A stretch of DNA of 64,000 nucleotides from positions 10,651,487-10,715,486 of the forward strand of contig CM036622.1 in NCBI GenBank assembly GCA_020746105.1. Reading direction: 5' to 3'. This DNA comes from Trogon surrucura. Taxonomy: Eukaryota > Chordata > Aves > Trogoniformes > Trogonidae. The notes beneath the pieces are model-generated. The model was not told the DNA's origin. It did not search any database and was given only the letters and a program-made list of their open reading frames with translations. Position 1 is the stretch's first letter; every line of letters begins with the position of its first letter. Positions 50,301 through 63,199 of this stretch are shown here, in pieces. A program made the position numbers and the translations under genes.

Positions 50301-53300
50301 CTTGTAGCTAAGTAGTCATATATCTGCTCACCTGGAAATATAAGAAAAGACTTTTACTAGAGTTAAAAGTGATGCACTATACCTTCAACTGCAACCTAAT
50401 ATTCGGTAGGAAAGCCACTCTGTATTGTGAGATGTCGGGTTTTGAGGCGAGATTTTGCATGCTTTGCTTCTTTTCACAGTGGATCAGCACAATGTTGTTT
50501 AACTTACATTTAGTTCTGAATACCGAATTGTTAGACTTCCTTCACTTGCTCCGAAAAATGTACTTCTTTGGTGTTTATGATGATGAGCAAAAGAAGCCTT
50601 ACAAAATACATTCCACTGAAGATAATAAAATAGTCGAGAAGGCGAGAGAACCTCAGTTTACTTGAAACATATCTATTTCTGGGATAGTAATACAAAAATT
50701 GAAGTAAAAATAGAAAAGGAGACCAATAGACCATGCCGAATGAGCTAGGCAGAGACAGCAGAAGTGCTGAGCAAACACGACACTGCTCTCATCAACTTGG
50801 CCCGAGAGGAATATTTGCTGTTAGAAGTAGACTCCTGCATAAAACATGGTGGAAATGATTACTCTGAACTGGCTCTTTCTTGTGAAGAGGGAAGGGTACT
50901 GACAAGACAAATGGGGCTGTAAATATTATTTCAAGACCAAAAAGATACCTTCAGTGGATAATATACTGACCCAAGACATTTCCTCTCCTATGAGAGGGAG
51001 GATCATCATGAAGGCTTCCGCATTCAAATTGTTGTTGCTTGCACGAAGAAGTGATGAACTGTAATGAGTACAGCAATATTAATTGAAGAAGAAATCTACT
51101 CCGTACAATGTGCCAGTTTTGAAGAAAGTAACTGATGACAGGTAGGAGCCAAAAAAAAAAAGAAATGCAGGAAAAGAAATACACTTTTCAACTTTATGAA
51201 AGGAAATTTCAAATTTCTTCAAGTATTCTACCTAATTATCTGTAAATCTAGGCTACCTTGCTGACTTACAGAGCAAAACATCCAAGAAAAGTTGTATAAA
51301 TCTTAACATGGTTCCATGATGATAATAATAATTTTTATTATAATAAAACTAAAAATAATAATTAATCTATATCTTCCCGAGGTAATTTGATGTCAGGGTG
51401 GACCTGCTTTTTGTGACAGCTAACTCCATGAATCCATGGATTACCTGCTTTGTGCCAAGAATTGTGTTCTTCATTTGCTGAATTAGTCTTCAGTATACAA
51501 ATGAGAGTATAGGCAGGTAGCATTTTTATCCGAAAGTTAATTTTCTCTGCCATTATTATTTTGACTTAGTTGACTTTCAGCAATTATTTATGCAAACCTA
51601 TCTCTCTAACCTAATCAGGTTCATCACATTTTTCTGCAGTACTCAACTTGGAGCGACAGGAGAAAAGCTATTATTTTTGATGCTATGTTATTGAACGACA
51701 ATAACAAGCATATAGGGAATAATTGCTTAATCTCGTTGTTGGTTTTAAGATATGAATTGTATCAGGCTGGACTGAACCAAAGAAAGAAGCAGACATGCAT
51801 TCACAGATCCTGTGTTTGCTTGATCTTTCTTTATCACAGTGCCTTGATCTAAGAACAAGGAGTGCTGTGTGCGGCTGCAGAATGGAAATGCTGTGGTGTT
51901 TTTTACTTTGTCCATTGATCTTAGTGCTGCTGTACATGGATCTGAAGGGTTCCGGTGTGTCTCACAAATCCCAGTGAAATTGACTCTCATTTATTCTGTT
52001 ATCTGGCTATTTATTGTTACCCTTTTTTTTCCCTGCAGGCCTGAACGTGACATACGGATCTGTACCAGCATTTTTCAAACACTGCCTCTGTAGCTGGGTT
52101 AATAAAGAGATGGTCAGCTAGTAGACTGCTTTTAGACGATTTTTTTTTCTAAAAATAAAATTGTGCCAGATGTTTATTTAGAAAGCTGGTAGAACAGACT
52201 GGGAGTAATTTCAGTTTCTGTGAGTGGAAATTGGAATTCATTATTACTGGGCACTAAACGTTCAGATGCTTTTCCAAGGTCCTTAAATCTATTTCATTTC
52301 CATGTTGACAGAGATACTAGACAGCTGTTGGAAAATCTGTCCCTTCTTTCAGAGCTAGAATAAGAAAGCTTTCCGTTTAACTGCCAGGGGTCAATAAAGC
52401 TCTTTATTGTACTAATCAGTGATGGGTGAAGTGTAGGAAAGTATAAGAAAGAACCCTTTCACTTTGATTTCTGTGTGAAATTTCATCGGGTCTTCCAGAT
52501 TACCAGTGTCACTCCTGGCCGTGATCGTGAGGGACTGGAGGGATGAAGCACATTTTCTGAATGGTCGCCCCAAGGGCTGGGATGCAGCAGCTCCACTGGT
52601 GGCAGATGTAGCGGGGTCAGCAAGAGGTTTTGCTTTCTGCAGGCTTTGAAGGCTGGAGAGGGAAAGTCTCCTCCCTCTGCCCGGGGATAGGACAGGACTG
52701 CTCCACTCTTCCCTACCCAGTCATGCTTCGAGGACTGGACAACTGAAGCATGGGGATTTTTCTTGAACTCATTTAAGATCTCATGCTTTTTCATGGTGTG
52801 AACGGCATCCTAGCAGAGATTGCCTTGTGGCCATCTCCTCTCTTGCTGGCAATCAAACGACATCACTATGGAAACTGCTTGCATGGAAGAATAACATTAG
52901 GGAAGGCACTCTGTGTTGTTAGCTCTTTTAATGCAGTATGTGTCTTAGTCTTACCTCCCAAAAGTGGAATCAGTGTCTGACTTTGCTCTTTATGGGAGCT
53001 CTCCCATTCCAGCTGTTTTGTTTCTCCACTTCCCCATTCTTTCCTGACACCTGATTTTTCTTTCTGCTTTGTCTGCTCTCTGAGAGCTTGCATCTTTGCT
53101 CCCTGGATGTTTTAGACTATCAGCTCTGCTCTCCCTGGCTGCTCCTGCTGCCTCCCTGTTCGCAAGCTCTGCTGACAAGATCCAGGCACACTGGTGGCTT
53201 TACCCTTCAAAAAAGTAGTTCTCCATTCCTAATCTTCTTATGGCACAAGAGAAAGCCCAAGAGGGGCATCTCAGTGATGTCCTCCACAGATATCCCAACT

Positions 53301-53439
53301 ACTTCATAACAATTTCAAAGTCTTGTTAAGCAAAACAGTGTCCAGGTGACTACCAGAGTAGCTACATGGCAGAAGGAATTGGCTTCACCTGAGCTTGGAG
53401 GACAGTATTCAGAAGGGAACAGTGACCAGTAGGTGTTTG
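44361..53439. other. Unique non-coding stretch, no gene seen
   Basis: About 9 kb with no supported gene or transposon. Homopolymers are A16 at 46525-46540, A11 at 47741-47751, T13 at 48033-48045 and A11 at 51151-51161. A GC-richer patch at about 46640-46860 keeps short frames open on both strands. The minus frame next to the T13 run (48005-48277) was examined as a possible retrocopy and not accepted. An AT-rich stretch of ATA and ATT steps lies at 51318-51365. Confidence 0.55.
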
Positions 53440-54771
53440 GAGATCCAGAGACAATGAGTGTGGAGAACATATGCTAAGGGGAGTATAACACTGAACCAAC
53501 AGTACTCCATACACGTTTTTAATTTGAGACAGTCATGGCCATGGGTTCATCAGTGTAAACCAAATGAATTTCAAGGGTTACGGTTACAGTTCAGAGAACC
53601 ACAAAGACTACAGGTCCAGGAGGGACACTGGCACTGGAGAAGGCATGCTGAGTGATGTTTGGCACTGCACCAACCTTGCTCCACCCACATATTTCAAATC
53701 AGGAGCACCCATGACCATAGGGGATGTCAGCCTTAGCCCAGAGATTAGTGAATGTTTAATATTAGGGTTAAGGTTCCCGTTAAGAGAACCACAAAGCCTA
53801 GAGCTCCAGGGACACTAGGGATGGGGGAGGCATGCTGAGTGATGTTTGGCACTGCACCAACCTTGCTCCATCCACACATTTCAGATCAGGGACACCCATA
53901 GCCATAGGGGACGCCAACCTGAACCCAGAGATTCGTGAATTTTTGTGTTATGGCTAGAGTTACGGATCAGAGACCTAGAAACTGTACAGCTCCAGGGACA
54001 CTGGCGCTGGAGAAGGCATGCCGAGGCAAGTGCAGTGGTGCACCTAACTTGCTTCATGCACACCTCTCTCGTTTCAGACCCCCATAGCCATAGGGATGTC
54101 AGCCTGAGCCACGAAATTTGTGAATTTCTAGGTTTAGGGTTAGGGTTCTGAGATCCAGAAATCCTACAGTGCAGGGACACTGGCGATGGAGAAAGCATGT
54201 CAAGGCGAGTGAGGCATTGCACAAACCTTTCTCCATCCATCCCTTTCTCACTTCGGATTCGCATGGCCATAGGGACATCATCCTCTACCCCAAATTCATG
54301 TATTTTTAGGGTTAGAGTTAGGGTTCTGAGATCTAGAAAGCGTGTAGCTGCAGGGACACTTGAGCTGGAGAAGGCATGCCAAGGCAAGTGCAGCAGTGCA
54401 CCAACCTTGCTCCATCCACACCTTCCTGTTTGTGACAACTATGGCCATAGGGACATCAGCCTGAGCCCAGAAATTCATGAATTTTTAGTGTTAGGGTTAG
54501 GGTTCTGAGATCTAGAAAGTTTACAGCTGCAGGGACACTGAGGATGGAGAAGGGATAGGAAGGCAAATGTGGCAGTGCACCAACCTTGTTCCATCCACAC
54601 CTTTTTCATCTGGGACCCCTATGGCCATAGGGACATTAGCTTGAGCCCCGAATTCCGTAAATTTTTAGAGTTAAGGTTCTGAAATCTAGAAGGCCTACAG
54701 CTGCAGGGACACTGTGGCTGGAGAAGACAAGCCAAGTGAGGTGCTGCAGTGCGCTGACCTTGCTACTGACC
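53440..54771. repeat. Tandem array of ~179-bp units with TTAGGG cores
   Basis: About 7.4 head-to-tail units are visible. The anchor GGGACAC starts at 53622, 53809, 53995, 54174, 54353, 54532 and 54706, giving spacings of 187, 186, 179, 179, 179 and 174 bp. A degenerate partial unit precedes the first anchor, from about 53440. Each unit carries the same boxes in order: GGGACACTGG and TGGAGAAGGCATG, then GCACCAACCTTGCTCCATCC, then ATGGCCATAGGGACATCAGC, then a short telomere-like core and TTCTGAGATCTAGAA. The core is TTAGGGTTAGAGTTAGGG near 54306, TTAGTGTTAGGGTTAGGG near 54485, and degenerate in the outer units. Units 4 to 6 are most alike and the left-hand units most diverged. This is a minisatellite or small satellite; I cannot match it to a named family. 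Confidence 0.95.
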
Positions 54772-57700
54772 AGTAAAACGCTAACTGGGTGCTCTTCCAA
54801 CTTTCTGCCCTCAGCAGTGCCCTGACATATATTCAAAGCTCCATAAAACTCTGTGTCACTGGTTATCTATTTCTAAATTGTATGTAACATCCCTCTCTTA
54901 AAATAGGAATAACAGTGTGCACAGCTCCAATCTCCATGGACGCTGCGATGCAGATCAGGACATACTATTATTGTAACTAATAAATGTTAAAGTCTGTCTT
55001 TTTTGACAGGTGATTTCATGTCTTCACACTTTGAACAGAACTTATAGGCATATTTTATAATAATTTTGCAATGGCATGCTTGTCCCTCGAAGTCAGTAAT
55101 CTAAACAAGCATGCAAGAAGAAATGTTTTCTGCTGGTGTAGGCAATGAGCACACCAGCACTCTGACATGAGTGTAAATGCTTTGCAATTGTTTGCTATTA
55201 GAGTTTTAAAATCAATTTCCCCATAGCTTTAAATACTTAGGTAAAACCTTGTGATATGTTGCGCAATCATTTTAGCTTTTATAACAGAACGTGAATTAAG
55301 ACACATGGTTATGCTAAAATCTTTCCCACTTGCACGCCTCTTACACAGATTACAAAGGGAATGTGTTATAGACAATAAAATCCCTTTTCTCCAATGCCAT
55401 TAAGCACAGAGACAGTGACGCTAGCCATTGCTTTGTAAAGGAAAAACAACAAGTTTACGGTTCCTCATTTCCCATGGCAAACAGATTGCTTATTTTAATT
55501 TTGAAAATAAAACGATGGAGGCGATGTGGGTCTGTAAATAAGAGTGTGCATCTCAATTTTCTGCAAATGCTTAAGTGGTTTACATCTGTTTCCTCCCAGT
55601 TGTATTTCTCAAACATGAATTTCCATTTTAAAAAGAGTCATAAAATCACTACTGTTTCTCTGTGGATCTATTAGCAATAAAATAGCCTACAGAGGTTTGC
55701 ACAGCCATGGAAAATGTACAGTGATAATAGGCTGTCCTGCTGTTACATGGCTTATGCAAACTTTACATTTATCACTGCAGAACCATCTATCCGCAGGGCT
55801 GGAGTACAGCAAACAACTGAATAAAAAAGACCAAAAGAAGGAAGACGATACAGGAAGCTCTATATACACATCATTAATCAGACATGATGAATTCTCAAAC
55901 TTGAATATATGTTTTCTCAGAGCCAACCAAGGGGAAAAAAATGCTGATCACAATCTGAAATGTAAAACTTTACATAAAATTAATCTCCTGCAAACTGATA
56001 GTGCACTAACAGACAGAGACAAAGAGAAAATGAGAAAACTTATTTTCATATCTGTCTGTTAGCTTTCATTTATGCCCTTCCTACTATCCAAAGACTAGCA
56101 TCTTGTGCAGTAAACCTTGCAGGATGATCCTGGACCTGCTCAGCAACTAGTGCAAGTCCAAGTGTCAGGAGCGGGAAAAGGCAGGAGTTGCAGCCAGTCC
56201 CAGGAGGATCTCTAAGCCATCCACCAGGATCAGACACACCACTTTCCATTAGTCAGCTGTGAAGGCAAAACTGTCCCAAGCTGGAGTCTCCAACAGAATG
56301 GGGATTTACAACCAGCTTAGCTTCTGCAGGAGAATGCCCCTGGTCGCCTGAATTGGAAAAAAACCACAAAAACCTAGACCTGGCAACACCAGGGTTTTGA
56401 TGGAAGTCCTCAGAGATTTGTCACTGCAGACAGAAGCTCAAGGTTCTTCTAATTTTTGAATGGTCCTGGACAGGCTGGAGGTTTCCCAGGGTCTCCTGAC
56501 CGCATTGTTTGCTGGCTATGCCTGCTGCCAGCAGTCTCCAAGGAGGATGGCTGGAGAACCATTAAGCTCACTTTTTACAAATTTGGGACTGTTCAGCATC
56601 TTCCACAGAAGTGGTGATCTGCAGCTCCTCCAGAAGAAGCAGACGCAGATTAATCTCTCACAAGAAAAACCTCATTGGGCCACTCTATGTTTACCTCAGT
56701 GTTTATCAGGACAAAAGCAACTGGCTGCTATTTACAGATGGCAGAAGGTGACAGTAATATCATTGTATGCTTCTTCACTAAAGGGCAATTGGAATCAGAG
56801 AAGGAAGAGGGGACAAGTAAAAAAGGAAGAAATGTGGTTTCCAGAGGGGCCAGGAAGACTGGAGAGAAATAAAGCCTCTCCCCATTTGGATGCCATTATT
56901 CGAGCTGCCATCTTCACAGTACGAAAGCCATCCAGGCACATAACATTAATCCGATCACATAGAGTAAAAAGGTGAATGAAGAGAAATGATTCCTCAAGAG
57001 AAACACAAAACGTATATGAGCTCAGAAAGAGCAATGACTTTTTGCACATCACTTAGGAGTCAAAAGCAAATTTTAAAAAGTTTGGGTTTGAAGGTCTTTG
57101 TGCTAGCTTTTGTATAAATGAATCATCTTTTTCTCTCATCAAGGATCTCACGGGATGCATGACAGCAGCCTTTATTCTTTGTAAATGTCATACTGAAAAG
57201 CATGGGACATATTCACTGCCGGTGCAGCTGTAGTTTCATACGCATACCTCTGTGGATGAGTTTGGTGCTACAACTTCAGTGCATTGGTGTTTTTAGCTGA
57301 ATGTAAACTAAACAGAAATTTCAGTTTTGTGAGCAGGGGCTTGGCTGTTGACTCATGAAAAATACTTTTGTGTTTCAGTATCAGTGACGTGTGCCCAGTC
57401 AAAAATCACCATCACACTGTAAGAAGCTACTCTTTTCTGTCCTCTCAGGTGACACACTGGTATTTTTTTAGTGTAACTTTAGATGTCTTGAATATTTTGC
57501 GTTGGGGCCAATGCACAATGTGGAAGTTTCATTATTTCTGATTATAATTATTGACCAATGATCTTTAGAGGCAGGGTTATCTAGTGCTACAGTGTATATT
57601 CAACAGAGAGGCTGCCCATCAACTCTCTGAATCTATGTAAAACCTCCGCTTTCCTTCAACGCTGCAAATCACTTAATGGAGCTCACATTTTCTCCAGGAC

Positions 57701-60570
57701 TAACACCAGCCTTCCAGGAGATGAAGGGAATCTTAGCCTGTCTGTTTATGCTATCCAGGGCATTTCTCATATTTTCAGATAACAGGAGGAATCACTTTCT
57801 TGTGGGAGCTTTCCCTGATGCAAATGAAATTGTGGCTGTCTTGTGGCCCTGGAGCCTGGAGAGAGGCTGGATGTCAGTTCCTGGCTCTTTTGCTTATTGG
57901 GCAGATGTGATGAAATCTGTAGAAAATTCTTTCCCTATTTGTCATTTTGAAGCACAGGGACATCTTCCTTGTTTCAGTAAGCCAGGCAGTTTTCTCTCTG
58001 TATGGACCACGTAGACAGAATATTGGTGGTATAAGGAGGGGCTGTGAGGCATCCTGCTACAACAGTGATACAGCAGTACTGACCATTGAACATGCTGGAG
58101 ACCACCTTCATGTGCATGACTGGGAGGATATTTTTGTTCTGGTAAAGAAGCTTTAACACCTGAAATTATTGTATAAGAACTCTAAGATGAAGAAAAAAAA
58201 AAAAGGTATTCTGGAAGACCTAAACAGAGAAGCAGTGGCTGATATTCTGAGTTAAGAAAAAAATATGGAAGTGTGAAATTTGTCGGCAAAACCTTAACAA
58301 GTTTACAAGACAGTGTTGTTAGTTATTCAGTACCTGGTGTTTTCCATTTTGAACAAATATTAATGAGCAAATATTTAGGGAGCACAAGGCTGCTGTTCAG
58401 GTGAAAAAACCCCATGATTATGGTCCTGGATAACAGGATTTTTACCACCGACTGGCTTAAGTTTCCATACTTCACTGTCTTTAAGACTCCCGTAACATTG
58501 GATTAGGGATGTTAACACAATCGTTACGGTCAAATTCCAACTCAACTCTCAGTAATAACCTCTTTCCTGTCTAAAATCCCCCCATGGTTTCAACTGGGCG
58601 AAAGCCTGCACTCATCCCATTTCAAGCTTTTCAGTGCATGGGCAGAAGATTTGCACAGCTCAGCCCAGAACTGGCAGCAGTTCATGGGTGGGCAAAATGA
58701 TTCACAACATGCCAGGGTTCTCTGATCCCTCAGTGGGAAGAAACATTCTGCAGAAGGGTCCATGGGTGCCAGGCAAGAGGCAGAAAGAAGGAGAGTGATC
58801 AACTGTAGAAAACCCTAGTTCACGGCAACTGGCTTGGCTTTCATTGTAACTAGCCTGGAAAGCTGATCCCATGCCCCAAAGCTAACAGATAAATGGCCAA
58901 AACAAAAGATAAATATCTACCATCTGTTAAGCAGTACAAATTCTGGAAAGCAGAGGAGGCTTGCACACAGTCTGAGGCTGCTACTGAGAGCTGCAGAGTT
59001 TCCCAAGTGAAGAGGAGATCATGCAAATCATGTCCTGCTGGTTTTGGCTTGGCTGGAGCTGTGATGCCAACCTGAGTCAGCCCAACACCCCTGTCAGCAC
59101 CTGAAAGGGGCAGCTCACATCCTGACTAGAGGTGACTTGGTAAAAAGACCAGCCTGAGCTGCTAAGGTGGATCTGGCTGCAGAGAGGCCCCATGGAGAGG
59201 TATCCCCCACCATAGGGGTGAGGAGGAGCTCGCAGCTGTGAGTGGCACATGAAGGACCACCACTCAAAGACATGGGTTATACACCAAGGGACCAGACCTT
59301 GAAATCAGATAATCTCTAAATAATGTCTTTTGTTTTTTAATTGTATTTAACTGTTCCAGCTTTCAGGTTCATGAAGGGAAGGCTGGAAGCCTGACCTACT
59401 GCTCAAGTATTCTGCTTTTTAAGGCCATCTCAAAGCACACCCTTGAGAGGCCTGCAGAAGAGAAGAAAATCCAGGTAAAACCATCTTCTTAAGATTCATT
59501 TTAAACAACAAAAATATCTTACTGCTACTCAATCTGGTTAAAAAACCAAAACCCAATGAACTGCAGCTCCTACCGACAGCAGCTCCATAACCGTCACTGA
59601 TATGAACCTTAGGACAACACTTTCTTTGCTGATGGCACTCCATAAATAATATTCCTACTCATTACTAAAACCTGAAAAAACTCTGAGGAGCGAAATGTCA
59701 TATGCCTGAATATAACGATATTACCCATCTGAAAGCTAATGCTCCTATTTTTTTCCTTATACTGCACAGTATATTGGAAAGACCCAGTATATGCTCTAAG
59801 TGAGGATACCTATAATTCTTTTTCTTCAGGAATCTTTGCACTTTCTAGACTTATTGAATGCCATAGAGGGAAGGAACAAGTTTTAAAAACAATTAGTAGG
59901 ACGTGGTGCTCATTCTTGGCTGAAACTGCACATTCTCATCTGCCTGAAATACTCAGCAGTCATTCATGAAAAATGTTTTTGAACTAATGAGCTATATTTG
60001 CATTCCCCTTAGAACGGATTCAGAATTTTTCATCTACACTGCACCATGAAAAATGGATGTGTTTTTCACAGAGGTAATTTGAACATAAACCATCGCATCA
60101 ATGGGAAGACAACCTTTGCAGAAACTTTTTAACTTAGCACATTCCATTTGTTTTCGCTGGGGAAGGTCAAACTTATGTGAGAGATGTAAATTTCATGCAC
60201 AAACCTAGATGCTGATGAGATTTGTTTTTGTAGATAATCTGCAGCAGAGAAATTTTTCATAATGTCACTGCAAAATAAATTAAAATGTTCATCTTCATAT
60301 GGCTGGTTCCATTGCATTAAAATAAATGTTGCAAGCTCATTTAATTAGTATAGTTAGGAATGTCTCTTCCCTGCTTCACTGACTCTCCAAATCACAAGTT
60401 AATTTGTCAAAATCAGACCATTGTTTTTCCTTCATTCTTCATTACTGAAAAGACAGCCCCATTTAAATAAATGTTTATGCTACAAAGAGCAGAGCAGTGA
60501 ACAACCCCAAATATTTTTCTAAGCCCATGTTGGAAAAGTTTTGAGTGCAAAGAGCTAGAGAGCTTTTTTT
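54772..60570. other. Unique non-coding stretch, no gene seen
   Basis: No gene or transposon is recognised. The longest open frame is 171 codons (plus, 56460-56975). It lacks a recognisable domain, is basic and Ser/Gln-rich near its end, and overlaps a second plus frame and an antisense frame. An A12 run lies at 58193-58204. The AT-rich complex sequence at about 55010-55480 could be conserved non-coding DNA, but that is not testable here. Confidence 0.55.
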
Positions 60571-60620
60571 GTGCGTGTGTGCATGTGCGTGTAAGTGTGT
60601 GTGTGTGTGTTTGTGTGAGT
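60571..60620. repeat. (GT)n microsatellite
   Basis: GT-rich sequence with GC and AT interruptions on the left and about seven pure GT units around 60595-60610. It follows a T7 run. Confidence 0.9.
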
Positions 60621-63158
60621 TGTTATTGGATATTTGACTAGCTGGAAAGGTACAAAACTGAGCAGTCTGCTGTAACTGATGATGTAGTGCACACCATCTC
60701 TCATGCCAGCGGCTACATGCACTTGGAAGCAGTTTTCTTCTGTGTTTTCAAAGACAAATGATGACAAAAGATACAATCTCTATAAATTACCCTAATCAAA
60801 TCATTCTCTTCAAGAACTCTTGGTTAATCAATTAGTCAGTGTTCGCAGTTCTTATGAATATCACTTCAGAGCCTCCCATAGCGTTGTTCTCTTCCAACAA
60901 CAAATATTTAGATCATTTTATTAAAGAAGAAGGAAAAAAAGCCAACAAATTAAAACTACAACATACATAGCAAATAGAGAGCTGCGACCATAGGGAGTCC
61001 ATTAACATAAAGCAAACTCTTTGGGTTTACAGATATCACTGAGGTAGCAATTACTTGATTTTTATTTGTTTGATCTGCTTATTTATTATTTATATTAAGG
61101 TCTTTTCAGAGGACACCTATTGCAAAGGAATGGAAAAGACCACTAGGCATCATCCGAGCCCCATGTTAATGCATTTTTGTACAATATGAGGCAAGCACTG
61201 CTCCTATGGCTTATGCTGCAATGCTGTTCTTTAGCCTTTCCTGAGAGCCTTTCCACCTGCACAGGAAAAGCTTCTACATCTCAACAGTATCTTCCTTCTG
61301 GTTGAGAGGACTCAAACAAAACAACCAGAAGACTCCCGTGATTTTCCTTATTAGGAGGTTTTTGGCTTTATCTTGCACTGAGTTTGGGTATTTTTGCTGT
61401 TTATCTGTCTTCCCCTTATTTCTTTGTGTGAGTTGTCTGGAAAGGGGCAAATGGGGGCATGAAAGAGCATTCTCCCCACTAGTTTCCTTGGCATGGCAGT
61501 ATTTTAAAATTTCACTCAAAATCTGTATCTGGTTTGAATTTTATGATACTGCAAGGGAGAATCAGCCCTATTTTCACTTTCAATAACTTCAAGATAAACC
61601 TTGTTTCATTAATAAATCATGTCATTAACAGGGAAATTTAATTGCTGTGATACTTCATGAATTCACAGTAAAAGCATACTATATATTAATGGCTGGCATA
61701 TTGACTTCCAGACATAGAAACTCTTGTGAACTGTGGAAAACCGACACGTGCAACTGTTAGGAAAATCCCCCCAAGGTCACCAGAGTAGCTGAAGAGAGCG
61801 ATATATTGAGATGACTTGTTCAAAGCAAGCCAGGGCCTTGATAAAGATTTTAAGGGAGGTTGGTGATGCCATTTTCTGACACGACCTCTGCTTCGCCCTC
61901 CTATTTGCATTTGTAGCAGACGTAAGAAACCCAGAATAGGAAGAGCAGCTGTCATTAGGCAGCTTTGGGTAGCCCAGGCTTCTTCAGGCCACAGGTCATG
62001 TCCCAAGGCTGGATTAGGTGTGTAGCAGGACAGCTTTGCTTTGTGTCTGAGAGAAGAGGGCTCTGTCATGCCCCAGAGCTGGGGCATCTCCCCATAATGG
62101 CCTTCCCTCGTTTGAGACAGACTGGAGATCTCACTAGGAGCAGACTGGTCTCTGTAGCCAGTCTATCACTGTATTTAAGTGCTGTCCTGGTTGTGAAGTC
62201 TCTTTCCCACTAGCTCCATAGAAATCCCCACGTGGATCTTACAGTCCTAGGATCCCCTACAATCTCACATGCTCTCCCAGCAAGGAACTGCAAAAGAGAA
62301 AGAATAACACCATGCTTTTGAGCAGGTTGATGCCCATGAAAGCCTTTGACTCTTCAGGTTAGGCAGACGGGAAGCCAAAAGCCTATTTCAGCAATCTGCC
62401 CTGCTCCTTGCACACCCATACGCCCTTGGCATCTGGAGTAGGTGCCTTAGATTCTCCCCCAGGCACGTGGAGAGCAGAGATGAGGAGGATGATGAGAATG
62501 AGCAGATGTGCCTTGGAATCCTCGCACTCCATCATTAGTTGCACAAGGAGAAGTTTCTGAGGAGTATCCAGGTGGAGGAGATAAAAGCCTCTGGCCCTTC
62601 TTGGCCCAGTTAAAGGCCATTTCCACTTCCATAGCTCTCTGGAGAAGAGGGTTATGGGATAATCTGAATTTCTTTCCTCCTTTTTCTTACCGGTTATCTG
62701 ATACATGTTTCCTGTGCCAGTTTAGCAGTGTAAAAGAAAAACACTGTTAGGTATATTATTCTTCTGTAGACTATTTTGTATAGTAAATTTTTTGAAAAGT
62801 ACCAGCCAAACTTGGCCTCAGAGGGCCTGGTTCTCCTCAGCAAGTTAGCTACAGTAGACTGCTAGAATCAGTAGGCTTGGACTTGTATAAAAAAAAATCA
62901 GTCAAAGAAGACATGTAAATCTGTATATTCAAACAGCTATTATACAGTTGGACATTGCCAGCTCATCCTATTTCAGATTTTTTCCAAGACTGATGTTGAA
63001 ATCAACATATCACACAGGAATCAGCTGAAATCATTAAAAAAAAAAAAAACACCTCCAAAATAAAACTCCTCAGAAGTAATCCTGTTAGCTGCAGAAGAAA
63101 ATTTTATCTGAGTTCATCCTAAAAACTAAGAAACAAAAAGACAAAGTTAAGCACTTCA
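60621..63158. other. Unique non-coding stretch, no gene seen
   Basis: No gene is supported. A 133-codon minus frame (61686-62087) and a 107-codon minus frame (62383-62706) show no recognisable domains. An A14 run lies at 63036-63049, about 110 bp before the small CR1 tail. The sequence between them is not recognisable as LINE. Confidence 0.55.
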
Positions 63159-63199
63159 TTTAAGGTCCCTTCTAGCCCAACACATTCTGTGATTCTATG
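63159..63199 (+). mobile_element. Minimal CR1 3' tail
   Basis: TTAAGGTCCCTTCTAGCCCA followed by CATTCTGTGATTCTATGA is the characteristic last 40 bp or so of CR1, with two copies of the terminal octamer (ATTCTGTG and ATTCTATG). Nothing upstream can be aligned with confidence, so this is either an extremely 5'-truncated insertion or the only surviving part of an older copy. Confidence 0.85.

Noticed and set aside
53560-54680. A true interstitial telomere block.
   Set aside because: Only two or three hexamers occur per unit, separated by about 160 bp of other sequence. It is a satellite containing telomere-like motifs and not a continuous telomeric tract.
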